64,000 nt of DNA from Sva-07 sp963741755 (lineage in GTDB: Bacteria > Actinomycetota > Acidimicrobiia > Acidimicrobiales > Ilumatobacteraceae), in the NCBI GenBank assembly GCA_963741755.1, contig CAVUJG010000009.1:1-64000 (forward strand). Reading direction: 5' to 3'. The translations under genes were made by a program, and so were the position numbers. This document shows, piece by piece, positions 41,874-51,954 of the stretch. The notes below the pieces were generated by a model, which was not told the origin of the DNA, did no database searches, and worked only from the letters and a program-made list of their open reading frames with translations. The stretch's first letter is position 1, and each line of letters opens with the position of its first letter.

Positions 41874-44800
41874 CCGACGATCGCGGGTCTGACGTGGTCT
41901 CGCTCGCCGACGGCGCCGAATCGGCCGCCACGTCAACGGCGCAGGTGCGATTCACGGCGCTGCGGGGCGGTGTCGGAGTGCTTCGAAACGGCGAGGCGGT
42001 GGCGATCGGGGGTCCGCAGCAGCAGCGGTTGTTGGCCGCGTTGTTGGCTGCGAAGGGTGCGGCGGTGAGCGCAGATCGCCTGGCCGACACGATCTGGCCG
42101 GACGGTGCGATGCCGGAGGGGGCGCGACGCACCGTGATGAGCTACGTGTCGCGGCTGCGGGCGGCGATCGGCGGCGACTACGTGGTGACGGGCGCCAACG
42201 GTTACCAGTTGGTGTTGGGCGACGCGGCATACGACGCCGACGAGTTCGAGAAGCGTCTGGCGACGGCGAGGGCGTCGGCGGGTGCGGCGTCGATCACCGC
42301 ATACGATCACGCGCTCCAACTGTGGTCTGGCCGGGCGTTCGGAGACGACGGATCCGAGTGGTGGTTGTCGCCGGTCGCGACCCGATTGGAGGAACTTCGA
42401 CTCGTTGCACACGAGGAGCGTTGTGAGCGCCTCATCGAGACGGGTCGTCATGCCGAAGCGGTCGCCGATCTGCAGGGATTGATCGCCGATCAGCCGCTCC
42501 GGGAGCAGTTCATCGCGTTGGAGATGCGGGCGTTGTATCTCAGCGGGCGGCAGGCCGAAGCGTTGCGGAGCTACCGGAGATTCGCCGACTACCTCGCCGA
42601 AGAGACCGGGCTGGACCCGTCCGAGATGTTGGTGGACCTCGAACAGCGGATCCTGATCGGTGATCCGTCGTTGGCGCCGGCCGACGCCGTTGCAGTGCCC
42701 GGGTACGAACTCGGAGACCTGATCGGCGAAGGAGCGTTCGGCGCCGTCTACCGGGCCGTGCAGCCGAGCCTCGGACGAGAAGTGGCAGTGAAGGCGATTC
42801 GGGCGGAACTGGCCGACGACCCGACGTTCGTTCAGCGGTTCGAGACCGAAGCCCAACTCGTGGCTCGGCTCGAGCACCCCCACGTGGTGCCGCTGTACGA
42901 CTTCTGGCGTCAGCCCGGCGCGGCGTTCCTGGTGTTCCGTCTGCTTCGTGGCGGTTCACTCGCCGATCGGATCAGCAGTGGACCGCTCCCGCTCGCCGAG
43001 GTGTCGCGGCTGGTCGAGGAGATCGGTGGCGCGCTGGCCGCCGCGCACGCACTCGGGATCGTGCACCGCGACGTCAAGCCGGGCAACGTCCTGTTCGACG
43101 AGACGGGCAACAGCTACCTGGCGGACTTCGGCATCGCCGACGGTGGCGGCGAGACCTTTGACGTGGCGCTGCGTTCGGCCGGTTCTCCGTTGTATGCCAG
43201 TCCGGAGCAGGCCCGCGACGGCGTCACGGGACAGGCTTCCGACCAGTACTCGCTCGCGGTGGTCGCGTGGGAGGCGCTCGTCGGGAGGGCCCCGTTCGCC
43301 GGATCGACGGCGACCGACGTGGTGCGCAACAAACTCACCCAGTCCCTGCCGGCGCTGAGTGCCGCGTCCGACGGCGACGCGACGTTGGACGTGGTCTTGC
43401 AGAAGGCGTCGTCGCCGGTCGCGGCCGACAGGTATCGCGACATCGGCGAGTTCGTTCACGCCTGGTCCACGGCGTGTCTGGGTGCTGACGTCGTTCGGAC
43501 CACCGGGAACCTGCCGAGCGGCGCGGCCGCCGTCCGCGCGGCCGGCACGTTGGCGAGCCTCTCGCTCGGGTCGGTCAATCCGTACAAGGGCCTGCGGGCG
43601 TTCCGCGAGGCCGATGCCGCCGAGTTCTGCGGGCGCGCCGGTCTCGTCGACGCCCTCGTCGAACGAACCGACACCGATCGGTTCGTGCTCGTGGTGGGTC
43701 CATCGGGTTCGGGCAAGAGTTCTCTGGTGCACGCCGGCGCCGTGCCGGCGTGGCGGACTCGTGGCGCGCTGGTGGTGTCGATGGTGCCCAGCGTCGATCC
43801 GTTCGTCGAACTCGAAGCCGCACTGCGACGCGTCGCCACCGCCGAGGTCGGCGATATCGGCTCCCGTCTGCTCGAACCCGATGGTCTCGGCGACATCGCC
43901 GCCGACATCAGCACCGCGGACAACCCGCTCGTGGTCGTCATCGACCAATTCGAGGAACTCTGGACCCTCGTCACCTCGGACGCCGTCCGTGATCGGTTCG
44001 CAGCCACCATTGCAGCCACACTCTCCGGCGACCGCGACATCCGCATCGTCGCCACCCTGCGCGCCGATCTCTACGACCGGCCCCTGCAGCACCCCGTCTT
44101 CGGACCGATCGTGCGCGACAGCACGTTCGCGGTCACCCCGATGACCTCCACTGAGCTCCACGACGCGATCGCAGTGCCTGCGGAACGAGCTGGCGTCCGC
44201 TTCGAACCCGGCCTCGTCAGCACCATGGTCGGCGACGTAGTGGCGCGACCCGGCGCACTGCCCCTGTTGCAGTTCGCGCTCACTGAACTGTTCGAGCAAC
44301 GCGTCAACGGCGTCGTCACTGCTGACGCCTACCACGCGCTCGGCGGCATCGGCGGCGCAATCGCCCGTCGCGCCGAGCAGCTCTACGACGAGACTCCGGT
44401 TCAGGACCACGGCGACGTTCGTGCGCTGTTCACCCAGCTCGTCACCCCCGGCGACGACAGCGACGACCTGCGACGGCGCGCCACCCGCGACGAACTCGCC
44501 GCCGTCGACACCAGCGTCCTCGACCGATTCCTCGCCCACCGGCTCCTGGTGACCGACGTCCACCCGGTCACCCGCGAACCCGTCATCGAAGTAGCGCACG
44601 AAGCCCTTCTTCGGGAATGGCCGCGCCTCGTCGAGTGGATCGACGAAGACCGCGACACCATCCGCCTGCGACGCTCCCTGCACGCCGCAGCGCACGACTG
44701 GGACATCCACGGACGCGACGACGCCATGGTCTACCGAGGCAGCCGCCTCGCCGCCGCCCAGGACGCCACGCGCCTCGAGCGCGCTCACGCCCACCGAACA

Positions 44801-47474
44801 CGACTTCCTCCGAGCCAGCCACGACCTCGACGAACGCGAACGCACCGAAACCGCCCAACGTGGCGCCCAGCAGACCCGACAGAACAAGCGGCTTCGACGC
44901 CTCCTCGCCGCCGCCGCCGTCCTCCTCGTGTTCGCGCTCACCGCCGGGGTTCTCGCCTTCAACCAACGAAACCGCGCCGACGACCAGGCCATCGCGGCCC
45001 GAACCGCGCAGGCCGAAGCCGAACAGGCCAGCGAACTCGCAACCGAGCGCGGAGAAGCTGCGCAGAAGTCGAGCGACGAGGCCATCGCCCAACGCTCCGC
45101 CGCCGAGGCCGCGCGGAACGAAGCCATAGGGCGCGGACTGGCTGCCCAGAGCGTCACCGCGCTCACCGCAGGCCAGAACGACGTCGCCCTGCTGCTCGCG
45201 GTCGAATCGGCACGGTTCGCCAACGAAGCCGACTCCGCCGGCAACGGCACCACCGAAGCCCACGACGCCCTCATTCGAGCCCTCGGCGACGACCCGCTGC
45301 TCGTCGGGTACCTCCACGGCCAAGCCGGCCTGGCGAACCACATGGAGTTCTCGCCCGACGGCCGCAGTTTCGCAACGGTCAGCGACAACGGCGACCTTCG
45401 CCTCTGGGACGCCGAGACCGGCCTGCCCCACCCCACGCCAGCCCGAACCACTCGCGTTCGCTCCGCGCGGCATCGCCATGAGCGACTCGCTCCTTGCAGT
45501 TCCGGATGCATCGGACTGGTCGACCAGGCTGTGGGACGTGAACGCGGAGGCCCCTTGGCCATGGCAACCACCCCGTGTCCTCGACGACTCCTTCGAGTCT
45601 GGTGCGCTCTACGGCGTCTCGAAAGTGGCGCTGAGCCGAGACGGCCTCCTGGCCAGATCGTTCTCGGCCGTCGGACAGGGACAGGGCAGCACCGTCGAGA
45701 TCTGGGACACCACCGCCGGTGTGCTCGTCGCCGGACCGACCGCCGTCGACGGGATCGTCGACGCGATGGAGTTCTCGCCCGACGGCACCGAGCTCGCCGT
45801 CAACGCCCTCAGCGCCGACTGGAGCACGCTCGACCTGCAGACGATCGACACACGCACCGGTACACCGGGCTGGCGGACCGTCGCCCATCCCGGCTCCACG
45901 ACCGGGCTCGGCGTGGGCGTCACCCTCCTCGACCGGCCGTTCCTCTCGTGGGTGAGGTACTCGAGTGATGGAACGCAGGTCAGCTCGATCCTGTCGCGCA
46001 GTACGGTCGGGGCGATCGCCACCTTCGACGCCACGACCGGCGCGCCGGCACCGTCCAACGCGGTCGGACGAGACCGCTCCGTGCTCGCGGTGTCGGATGA
46101 CCTCGAGCTTCTCGTCCTCGGTGCGGGCACCGGCGACCCGGGTGGAGCGGGAGGCACCGAGAACCCGACCCAGGTCGTCGAGGCGAGCACCGGCGACGTG
46201 GTCGGCTCGTTCCCGACATCGTTCGCCCCGATCCAGGGCAGACCCGCTGCGCTTCGTCCGGACACGACCGAGTTGGTGATCCAGAACACCGGCGGGGATC
46301 TGATGGTCCGTGACTGGGTGAGCGTCGGCGCCCAACCGTTCGCAACGGCACCTCCCGCCGAACTCACGAGCACGGCGATCGCACAGTACGGCGTCGACGC
46401 AGGCATCGATCTGACCGAGCCGTTGCGGTTGCTCGGGGTGCAGTACCGCACATCCGATGGAGAGTTCCCCAGCAGGGAGACGCTGCAGTCATGGTCGGCC
46501 AGCCCGGCCGGACAGGTCGCCATCGCCACGGAGTCCACGATCGAGATCTGGGATCCGGACCTCGGCGAGTTCGTGCGCCGACTGGAACTGCCAGCGGACT
46601 GCGGGATCTTCAGCGGACAGAGCATCGCATTCCACGGCGGCGACGACGATGGAACGGTCGTCGCCGGCTGTCGGGGCAGCACGCTGATCGCGTGGGATCT
46701 CGGTTCGCCAGCGCCCAGCCCGGGATGGACGTTGCCCAAGGCGAGCGCGGAGATGGTCAGCGAGGTGCTCCTGAGTCCCGATGGGTCACGGGTCCTCGAC
46801 AACGACGGTGTGGGCCTGCGTTTGACCGACGCCCGTACCGGAGCGGTACTGGCCCGTGTCCCCGAACTCGACGCCGACAACATCGTCCGCTTCGTCTTCT
46901 CACCCGATGGCAGCGTGATCGCCGTCGTCCGATGGTCGGGGGACATCGATCTGCTCCGATCGAAGGATCTCAGCCCGTCCGGAGAGTCGAGAGCAGCACC
47001 GGGACCGTCGAGGATCCCGCCCTCCCCGACGGATATCCAGCCCTCGCCATCAGCCCGGACAACGGGTACGTCGCGGCGTGGCACTGGAAGCTCGGCATCG
47101 AGACCTGGAACGTGGAGTCCGGTGAGTCCCTGGCGGTGATCGACGGCCGTCGCGACTCCCGACCACCCGCTCCGGGCGACCGCGAGTCCACGCTCGACGT
47201 CGGAGGGCTCGCCGGATACGACAGCGTCCGGTTCCCGTCCGTTGCTCTCCACTTCGACGACGACGGAAGCGGGCTGCGTCTGGCGGTGCGACAGGACTTC
47301 CTGAGCGAGGACGGCAGCGCATACGGCCGCCGGCTCGACACCGTGTGGTCACTGGGCGACGACGACCTGATCGCTGCTGCGTGCGGGATCGTCGATCGCG
47401 ACCTGACCGCATCGGAATGGGCGCAGTACGTCGGCACCGGCGTCCCGTACCGGGCGACTTGCTCTTCCGACTGA
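41864..47474 (+). CDS. Giant BTAD / Ser-Thr kinase / STAND ATPase / beta-propeller signalling protein, three apparent frameshifts
   Basis: About 1,870 residues after repair. Order: an AfsR/SARP-like winged-helix plus BTAD region (about 30-275; GGPQQQRLLAALLAAKGA, AYDADEFEKRL). Then a Hanks-type kinase (about 278-540) with GEGAFGAVYRA, VAVKAI, VHRDVKPGNVLF near 400 and ADFGIAD near 421. Then a STAND-type ATPase of the nSTAND1 kind (NPYKGLRAFREADAAEFCGR near 571; Walker A GPSGSGKSS near 611; Walker B VVVIDQFEELW near 689). Then a transmembrane helix (LLAAAAVLLVFALTAGVLAF) and an Ala/Glu coiled coil. A WD40-like propeller ends the protein. Breaks lie near 44762-44780, 45425-45450 and 46975-46995. 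Regulator, kinase, switch ATPase and sensor propeller lie in one chain. Confidence 0.82.
45478..47474 (+). CDS. C-terminal WD40-like beta-propeller segment of the giant kinase
   Basis: If the shift near 45440 were real, ATG 45478 could open a separate propeller protein (MSDSLLAVPDASDWSTRLWDV). Repeating blades end in WD-type strands such as TVEIWDTTAGVLV, TIEIWDPDLGEFV and MEFSPDGTELAV, and the last blades (ETWNVESGESLAVIDG) follow another shift near 46985. No signal peptide precedes it, but the joined protein places it after a transmembrane helix, so it may be extracytoplasmic. It ends YRATCSSD at 47474. I regard it as part of the upstream gene. Confidence 0.55.
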
Positions 47475-47529
47475 GCGGTGGACTGCCAGCCTTGCGGCCC
47501 GAGGTGATGCGGTCCTCTCCACACGGAGC

Positions 47530-47649
47530 TGTCGACGATCTGCAGACACCGGTGACGAACGTTTCCCGCATGGAAACAACACCGAATCACACCACCGAAC
47601 CAGGAACCACACCGCCGCAACTGCGGCTGTACGGGCCGTCGGAGGTCGG
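47530..47649 (+). repeat. Leader duplication, copy 2: promoter and first codons of the SMP-30-like lipoprotein gene
   Basis: Begins TGTCGACGATCTGCAGACAC and contains ATG 47570. It aligns to 40891-41010. The encoded starts correspond: MEKTIIQITEPGRAPLQLRL there and METTPNHTTEPGTTPPQLRL here, ending at EIGR/EVGR. After this point the two genes are unrelated. Confidence 0.75.
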
Positions 47650-48895
47650 CCGACCACACCGACGCCCAGTCCGCGTTCTCGCAGCGGTCACCGCGACCGT
47701 GCTGCTCCTCGCAGCATGCGGGAGTGACGACGCGGCCGACCCGCCGGCCGAGGCGGCCGCCGGCACCACGGTGTCCGAGACCGTCGACACCGCCGCTGAC
47801 GACACGACCGTGCCGACCGAGGTGGCCACGACGGTCGAAGCGGCGCCCGAGACGACGGCGGAGCCCGAACCCGCGTGTCCGCCCGCGGTCCCCAACGAGA
47901 CCCCACAGGCAGCTGGGACCGTGGCATCGTTCGACCGGGCTGCGTTCGAGATCTCCGAAGGTGTGGCCGTCGACAAGTCGGGCAACATCTACGTGTCCTT
48001 CGCTCCGCTCGGGCAGATCGTTCGTCTCGCTCCAGGGTCGAGCGAGTACGAGATGTTCGCACAGGTTCCCGATTGGGACCTCGCCCCTGAGGACTACAAG
48101 CCGATCGCCCTGCCCGACGGCACCGATCGGCACTATGGGATCCTGGGGCTCGCGATCGATGCCGACGGCAACATCTATGCCGCAGTCGACACGCCCAACC
48201 AAGCGGGAGTCTGGAAGTTCGACTGCCGCACCGGTGAGGGCACGCGATTCGACGGCACCGAGACCATGGGGTTTGCGAACGGGCTCGCCTTCGACGACGA
48301 GGGCAACCTGTACGCGACCGACTCGTATTCGGGGATGGAGGGCGACGTCCCGCTCGCTGCGATCTGGAAGATCACCCCGGACGGCGTGGCCGAGAAGTGG
48401 CTCGAGAACACCACGCTCGGCGGCCCGAACCAGTTCAACCTCGCCAAGCCGGTCGGGGCAAATGGCATTGCCTACCGAGACGGGCTGCTCTACGTCGCCA
48501 TCCTCGAGCGGACCTCGGTCTGGACGGTTCCGGTGCTCGACGACGGCACCCCGGGGGAGATGGCCCCGTACGCCGAGTCGGACATCGCATTCGTGAACGA
48601 CGGGCTCGCCTTCATCCCCGACGGGATCGCGCTCGACGCCGACGGCCGCGTCTATGTCACCGACGTGGTCACCAACGGCGTCGTGAGAGTCGAACCCGGC
48701 GGTGCGATCGTTCCGGTCGCCGGCGGCGTGGAACAAGGCTTCGACACCCCGGTGAGCATTGCCTTCGGGATCGGCGCCACCGAGTTGACGATGTACGCCA
48801 CCAATCTGGCCGACCAACGCTTCGTGCCGGACGGCAAGCCTGGACCAGCACTGGTCGCGATCGACGTCGACACACCGGGGATGCCGTTGCCATAG
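47570..48895 (+). CDS. SMP-30/gluconolactonase-like beta-propeller lipoprotein with an FHA-derived N-terminus
   Basis: 441 residues. The first ~28 residues copy the start of the FHA protein at 40931 and come before the export signal RRPVRVLAAVTATVLLLAACGS (lipobox LAAC), so the lipoprotein signal is internal to an unusual cytoplasmic extension. A Thr/Ala/Glu-rich linker follows, then an NHL/SMP-30 propeller with repeats such as EGVAVDKSGNIYVSF, LGLAIDADGNIYAAV and NGLAFDDEGNLYATD. No enzyme activity can be assigned. Its shared promoter suggests co-regulation with the kinase locus upstream. VRVLAAV could be a secondary start. Confidence 0.85.
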   Translation: METTPNHTTEPGTTPPQLRLYGPSEVGRPHRRPVRVLAAVTATVLLLAACGSDDAADPPAEAAAGTTVSETVDTAADDTTVPTEVATTVEAAPETTAEPEPACPPAVPNETPQAAGTVASFDRAAFEISEGVAVDKSGNIYVSFAPLGQIVRLAPGSSEYEMFAQVPDWDLAPEDYKPIALPDGTDRHYGILGLAIDADGNIYAAVDTPNQAGVWKFDCRTGEGTRFDGTETMGFANGLAFDDEGNLYATDSYSGMEGDVPLAAIWKITPDGVAEKWLENTTLGGPNQFNLAKPVGANGIAYRDGLLYVAILERTSVWTVPVLDDGTPGEMAPYAESDIAFVNDGLAFIPDGIALDADGRVYVTDVVTNGVVRVEPGGAIVPVAGGVEQGFDTPVSIAFGIGATELTMYATNLADQRFVPDGKPGPALVAIDVDTPGMPLP

Positions 48896-49001
48896 GCGGC
48901 CGACGAGCCGGGGCCGATCGCTCGATCGACCCCGGCTCCTGACCTCGACGCCCGTATCCGATCTGTGCGCTCGGCGCGACGAACAAGGCGGATTTCGGGT
49001 G

Positions 49002-49653
49002 TCAGAGGTCGAGGAGTCGCTCGACCTGGGTGATCCAGGTGCGAGCCGGAACGCCGGGCTCGGCGTGGACGGCACGCCAACCCGGCGCCACGAGCCTGGT
49101 CGACGTTGTGAGCGGCGTCGTCGACGAACACGACGTCGTTGCGCTGGTCAGTCGCGACACCGAGGCGGGCCGATGCCAGCTCGAAGAATTCTGCCTCATG
49201 CTTCTGCACACCCAGGTCCGCGGAGTAGAGCACGTCGTCGATCGGCATCATCGCCCCGAGCCGCTCCCCGAGGAACGACGCCCGACGATGCTCCTGATTG
49301 GTTGCCAACACGACCTGACAGCCGGCATCACCGGCCCGACAGGCCAGCGCGACTGCCTCGTCGATCGGGACGAAGTCGGCCTCGAACCACACGCGGAGGA
49401 ACTCCTCGACGTCGACGTCGACGTCGGCGCTCAGATCGGCCAGCGCCGCACCTACGCCGTCCTCGACCGAGCGTCGGCCGTTGACGACGTCATCCCACGA
49501 CCTCATGAAGAAGGCGTCGCGGAACTGCGGCCGCGTCAGCCCGAAGCTCCGCTCCATCTCGACGGTCCAGTGCCCGGCTCCGCCTCGATCGGGGTCGAGC
49601 AGGACGCCGTCGACGTCGAGGGCCAGGATGCGCACCGGTTCAGGCTGGCACAC
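49002..49653 (-). CDS. HAD-superfamily hydrolase, apparent frameshift
   Basis: About 216 residues after repair. Nucleophile motif I LALDVDGVLLDPD at the N-terminus, motif II VVLATNQEHRR, motif III Lys in GVQKHEAEFF, and motif IV VVFVDDAAHNVDQA. After DQARGAG the long frame becomes Arg-rich. Removing one T at about 49097 gives WRAVHAEPGVPARTWITQVERLLDL and a stop at 49002. The start is GTG 49653 or GTG 49635, the latter just before the first motif. Divergent from the decarboxylase gene. Substrate unknown. Confidence 0.82.
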
Positions 49654-49663
49654 ACGGCACCCC

Positions 49664-49669
49664 TACGCT
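49664..49669 (+). promoter_or_regulatory. -10 box of the PLP decarboxylase gene
   Basis: TACGCT, 7 nt before GTG 49677; no Shine-Dalgarno sequence. Confidence 0.45.
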
Positions 49670-49676
49670 CCACGAG

Positions 49677-51086
49677 GTGACCCCCGACGAGTTCCGAACC
49701 CACGGCCACGACCTGATCGACTGGATCGCCGACTACGTCGGCTCGGTCGAAACCCGCCCGGTCGGGTCGAGCGTGGCCCCCGGCGACGTCCGTTCGCAAC
49801 TCCCCGAGCATCCGCCGACCGAGCCTGAGCCGTTCGAGCAGGTGATGGCCGACATCGAGCGAATCGTCGTGCCCGGCCTCACCCAGTGGCAACACCCCGG
49901 GTTCTTCGCGTACTTCCCTTCGAACACGTCGTTTCCCTCGATCCTCGGCGAGCTGCTGTCCGCCGGTCTCGGCGTGCAGGGAATGAGCTGGGTCACGTCG
50001 CCGGCGTGCACCGAGGTCGAGACGTTGATGCTCGACTGGATGCAGGAACTGCTCGACCTCCCGGCCGCCTTCCGCTCCACGAGCGACACCGGCGGCGGCG
50101 TGATCCAGGGGACCGCAAGCGAGGCGACGCTGGTGGCGATCCTGTCCGCACGCTGGCGGGCAACGGCCGGATCGGTCAACCACGACGGCGACACCACGAA
50201 GCTCGTGGCGTACGCGACGTCGCAAGCCCACTCGAGCATCGAGAAGGGGCTGCGGATCGCCGGCGTCGGTACCGACCGGATCCGGATCGTCCCCCACGAC
50301 GAGGCGTTCGCCATGCGAGCCGACGCGCTGGACGAGATGATCGCCGCCGACGCGGCCGCTGGACTCGTGCCGTTCTTCGTGTGCTCCACGCACGGCACGA
50401 CGTCGTCGATGGCGTTCGATCCGACCCCGTCGATCGGCGAGGTCTGCCGCCGCCACGAGGTCTGGTTGCACGTCGACGCGGCGATGTCCGGAATCGCTGC
50501 CCTGGCTCCGGAGTTCCGCTGGGTCAACGACGGGTTGGAGTTCGCCGACTCGTACTGCACGAACCCCCACAAGTGGATGGGCGTCAACTTCGACTGCAAC
50601 CTCTACTGGACCGCCGATCGCAGCGCGCTGCTCGGCGCCCTCAGCATCCTGCCGGAGTACCTGCGCTCGGAGGCCGCCGAAGCGGGCGCCGTGATCGACT
50701 ACCGCGACTGGCAGATCCCGCTCGGTCGCCGCTTCCGGGCACTCAAGCTCTGGTTCGCGATTCGCTGCGACGGCGTCGCATCGTTCCAGACCATGATCCG
50801 CAGCCACGTCGCCCTGACGCAGGAACTCGCCGGATGGATCGCCGACGACGATCGGTTCGAGATCGTCGCGCCTCACCCGCTCAACCTCGTGTGCATCGCG
50901 CTGCATGGTGACGACGCGGATGCAGCAACCGACGCCCTCATCGACGCCGCCAACGCAACCGGGGAGGCGCTCTTCACCCGCACCGTGCTCGACGGCCGGA
51001 CGGTCCTGCGCGTCTCGATCGGCGCCCGGTCCACCGAACGCCACCACGTCGCGTCCGCCTGGCACCTCCTCCAGCAACTCGCCTGA
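49677..51086 (+). CDS. PLP-dependent aromatic-L-amino-acid decarboxylase family protein
   Basis: 469-residue group II decarboxylase. Substrate/PLP region HPGFFAYFPSNTSFPSILGE, the TSPACTEVE motif, HVDAAMSG (PLP-binding Asp), and the Schiff-base Lys in CTNPHKWMGVNFDC near 299. It resembles tryptophan/tyrosine/DOPA decarboxylases. The substrate is not fixed by these motifs. GTG start with a -10 box 7 nt upstream. The stop is 3 bp before a family C hairpin. Confidence 0.9.
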   Translation: MTPDEFRTHGHDLIDWIADYVGSVETRPVGSSVAPGDVRSQLPEHPPTEPEPFEQVMADIERIVVPGLTQWQHPGFFAYFPSNTSFPSILGELLSAGLGVQGMSWVTSPACTEVETLMLDWMQELLDLPAAFRSTSDTGGGVIQGTASEATLVAILSARWRATAGSVNHDGDTTKLVAYATSQAHSSIEKGLRIAGVGTDRIRIVPHDEAFAMRADALDEMIAADAAAGLVPFFVCSTHGTTSSMAFDPTPSIGEVCRRHEVWLHVDAAMSGIAALAPEFRWVNDGLEFADSYCTNPHKWMGVNFDCNLYWTADRSALLGALSILPEYLRSEAAEAGAVIDYRDWQIPLGRRFRALKLWFAIRCDGVASFQTMIRSHVALTQELAGWIADDDRFEIVAPHPLNLVCIALHGDDADAATDALIDAANATGEALFTRTVLDGRTVLRVSIGARSTERHHVASAWHLLQQLA

Positions 51087-51089
51087 CCG

Positions 51090-51136
51090 TTCTCGTGAAC
51101 AACCTCGCGCTCTGACCGCGCATTTGTTCACGAGTT
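51090..51136. repeat. 47-bp dispersed hairpin element, family C, copy 2
   Basis: Arms CTCGTGAACAA (51092-51102) and TTGTTCACGAG (51124-51134). Same outer sequence and same 47-bp length as copy 1 at 35208-35254, with a different loop. Located right after the decarboxylase stop, before an SDR gene in the same direction. Confidence 0.72.
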
Positions 51137-51171
51137 CGATGGGGGCGGGCGCAGATTGACAGGATGCAGCC

Positions 51172-51954
51172 ATGACCAACGCTCGACCAGTGGCACTCAT
51201 CACGATGGCGACGGGCTACGTCGGCCCGGCGCTGGCACGTTCGCTGGCGTCTCGGGGGTACGACCTCGTGCTGCAGGGCGCGGACGGCGACGACACGATG
51301 GTGGGCATCGAGGCGCCGTTCGCTGCGCAGGTGCCCGAACTCGAAGCGCTCGGCGCGACCGTCCACACCGTGACCGACGTCGACCTGTCGACCGCCGACG
51401 GAAATCGGGCACTCGTCGCCGCGAGCCTCGACCGATTCGGTCGGCTCGATTCCGCGTGCCTGGTCACCGGACTGATCGTGGTCGGCAAGTTCCTCGACAT
51501 GACGATCGACCAGTGGGAACGGGTCAAGCGGATGAATCTCGACATGGTGTTCCACGGCCTCCAAGCGGTGTTGCCACCGATGGTCGAGGCGAAGCAGGGT
51601 CAGGTCGTCGTGTTCACGTCCGCCACCGGTGCCCGCCCCGACCCGATCACGTCGATCTACGGCGGCACGCGGGCAGGAGCCAACGGCATCGTGCGCGCGG
51701 TCGGGCTCGAGCACGCCCGAGACGGCGTGCAGGTCAACGCAGTCGGCACGAACTACATGGATTTCCCCGGTTTCCTCAAGGCGTCGCGAGCCGACACCGA
51801 CCCAGAACGGCGTGCGGCGATCGAGGCGCAGGTGCCGATGAAGAAGCTCGGCACCATGGACGAACTCGCCGCGTTCACGAGCGTCCTGCTCGACGGGACG
51901 AGCCGGTTCCAGACGGGCCAGTTCTTCAGCTTCAGCGGCGGCTGGAGTACCTGA
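51172..51954 (+). CDS. Short-chain dehydrogenase/reductase with atypical cofactor loop
   Basis: 260 residues. The Rossmann loop reads ITMATGYVGPALARSLASRG, lacking the usual TGxxxGxG glycines, so cofactor binding may be altered. Later SDR features remain: VVFTSATGARPDPITSIYGGTRAG has Ser and a YGGTRAG in place of YxxxK, so the catalytic Lys is not in the normal position, and GQFFSFSGGWST ends the protein. It may be a non-canonical or inactive SDR. The 3' end overlaps the convergent Nudix gene by 23 bp. Confidence 0.82.
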   Translation: MTNARPVALITMATGYVGPALARSLASRGYDLVLQGADGDDTMVGIEAPFAAQVPELEALGATVHTVTDVDLSTADGNRALVAASLDRFGRLDSACLVTGLIVVGKFLDMTIDQWERVKRMNLDMVFHGLQAVLPPMVEAKQGQVVVFTSATGARPDPITSIYGGTRAGANGIVRAVGLEHARDGVQVNAVGTNYMDFPGFLKASRADTDPERRAAIEAQVPMKKLGTMDELAAFTSVLLDGTSRFQTGQFFSFSGGWST

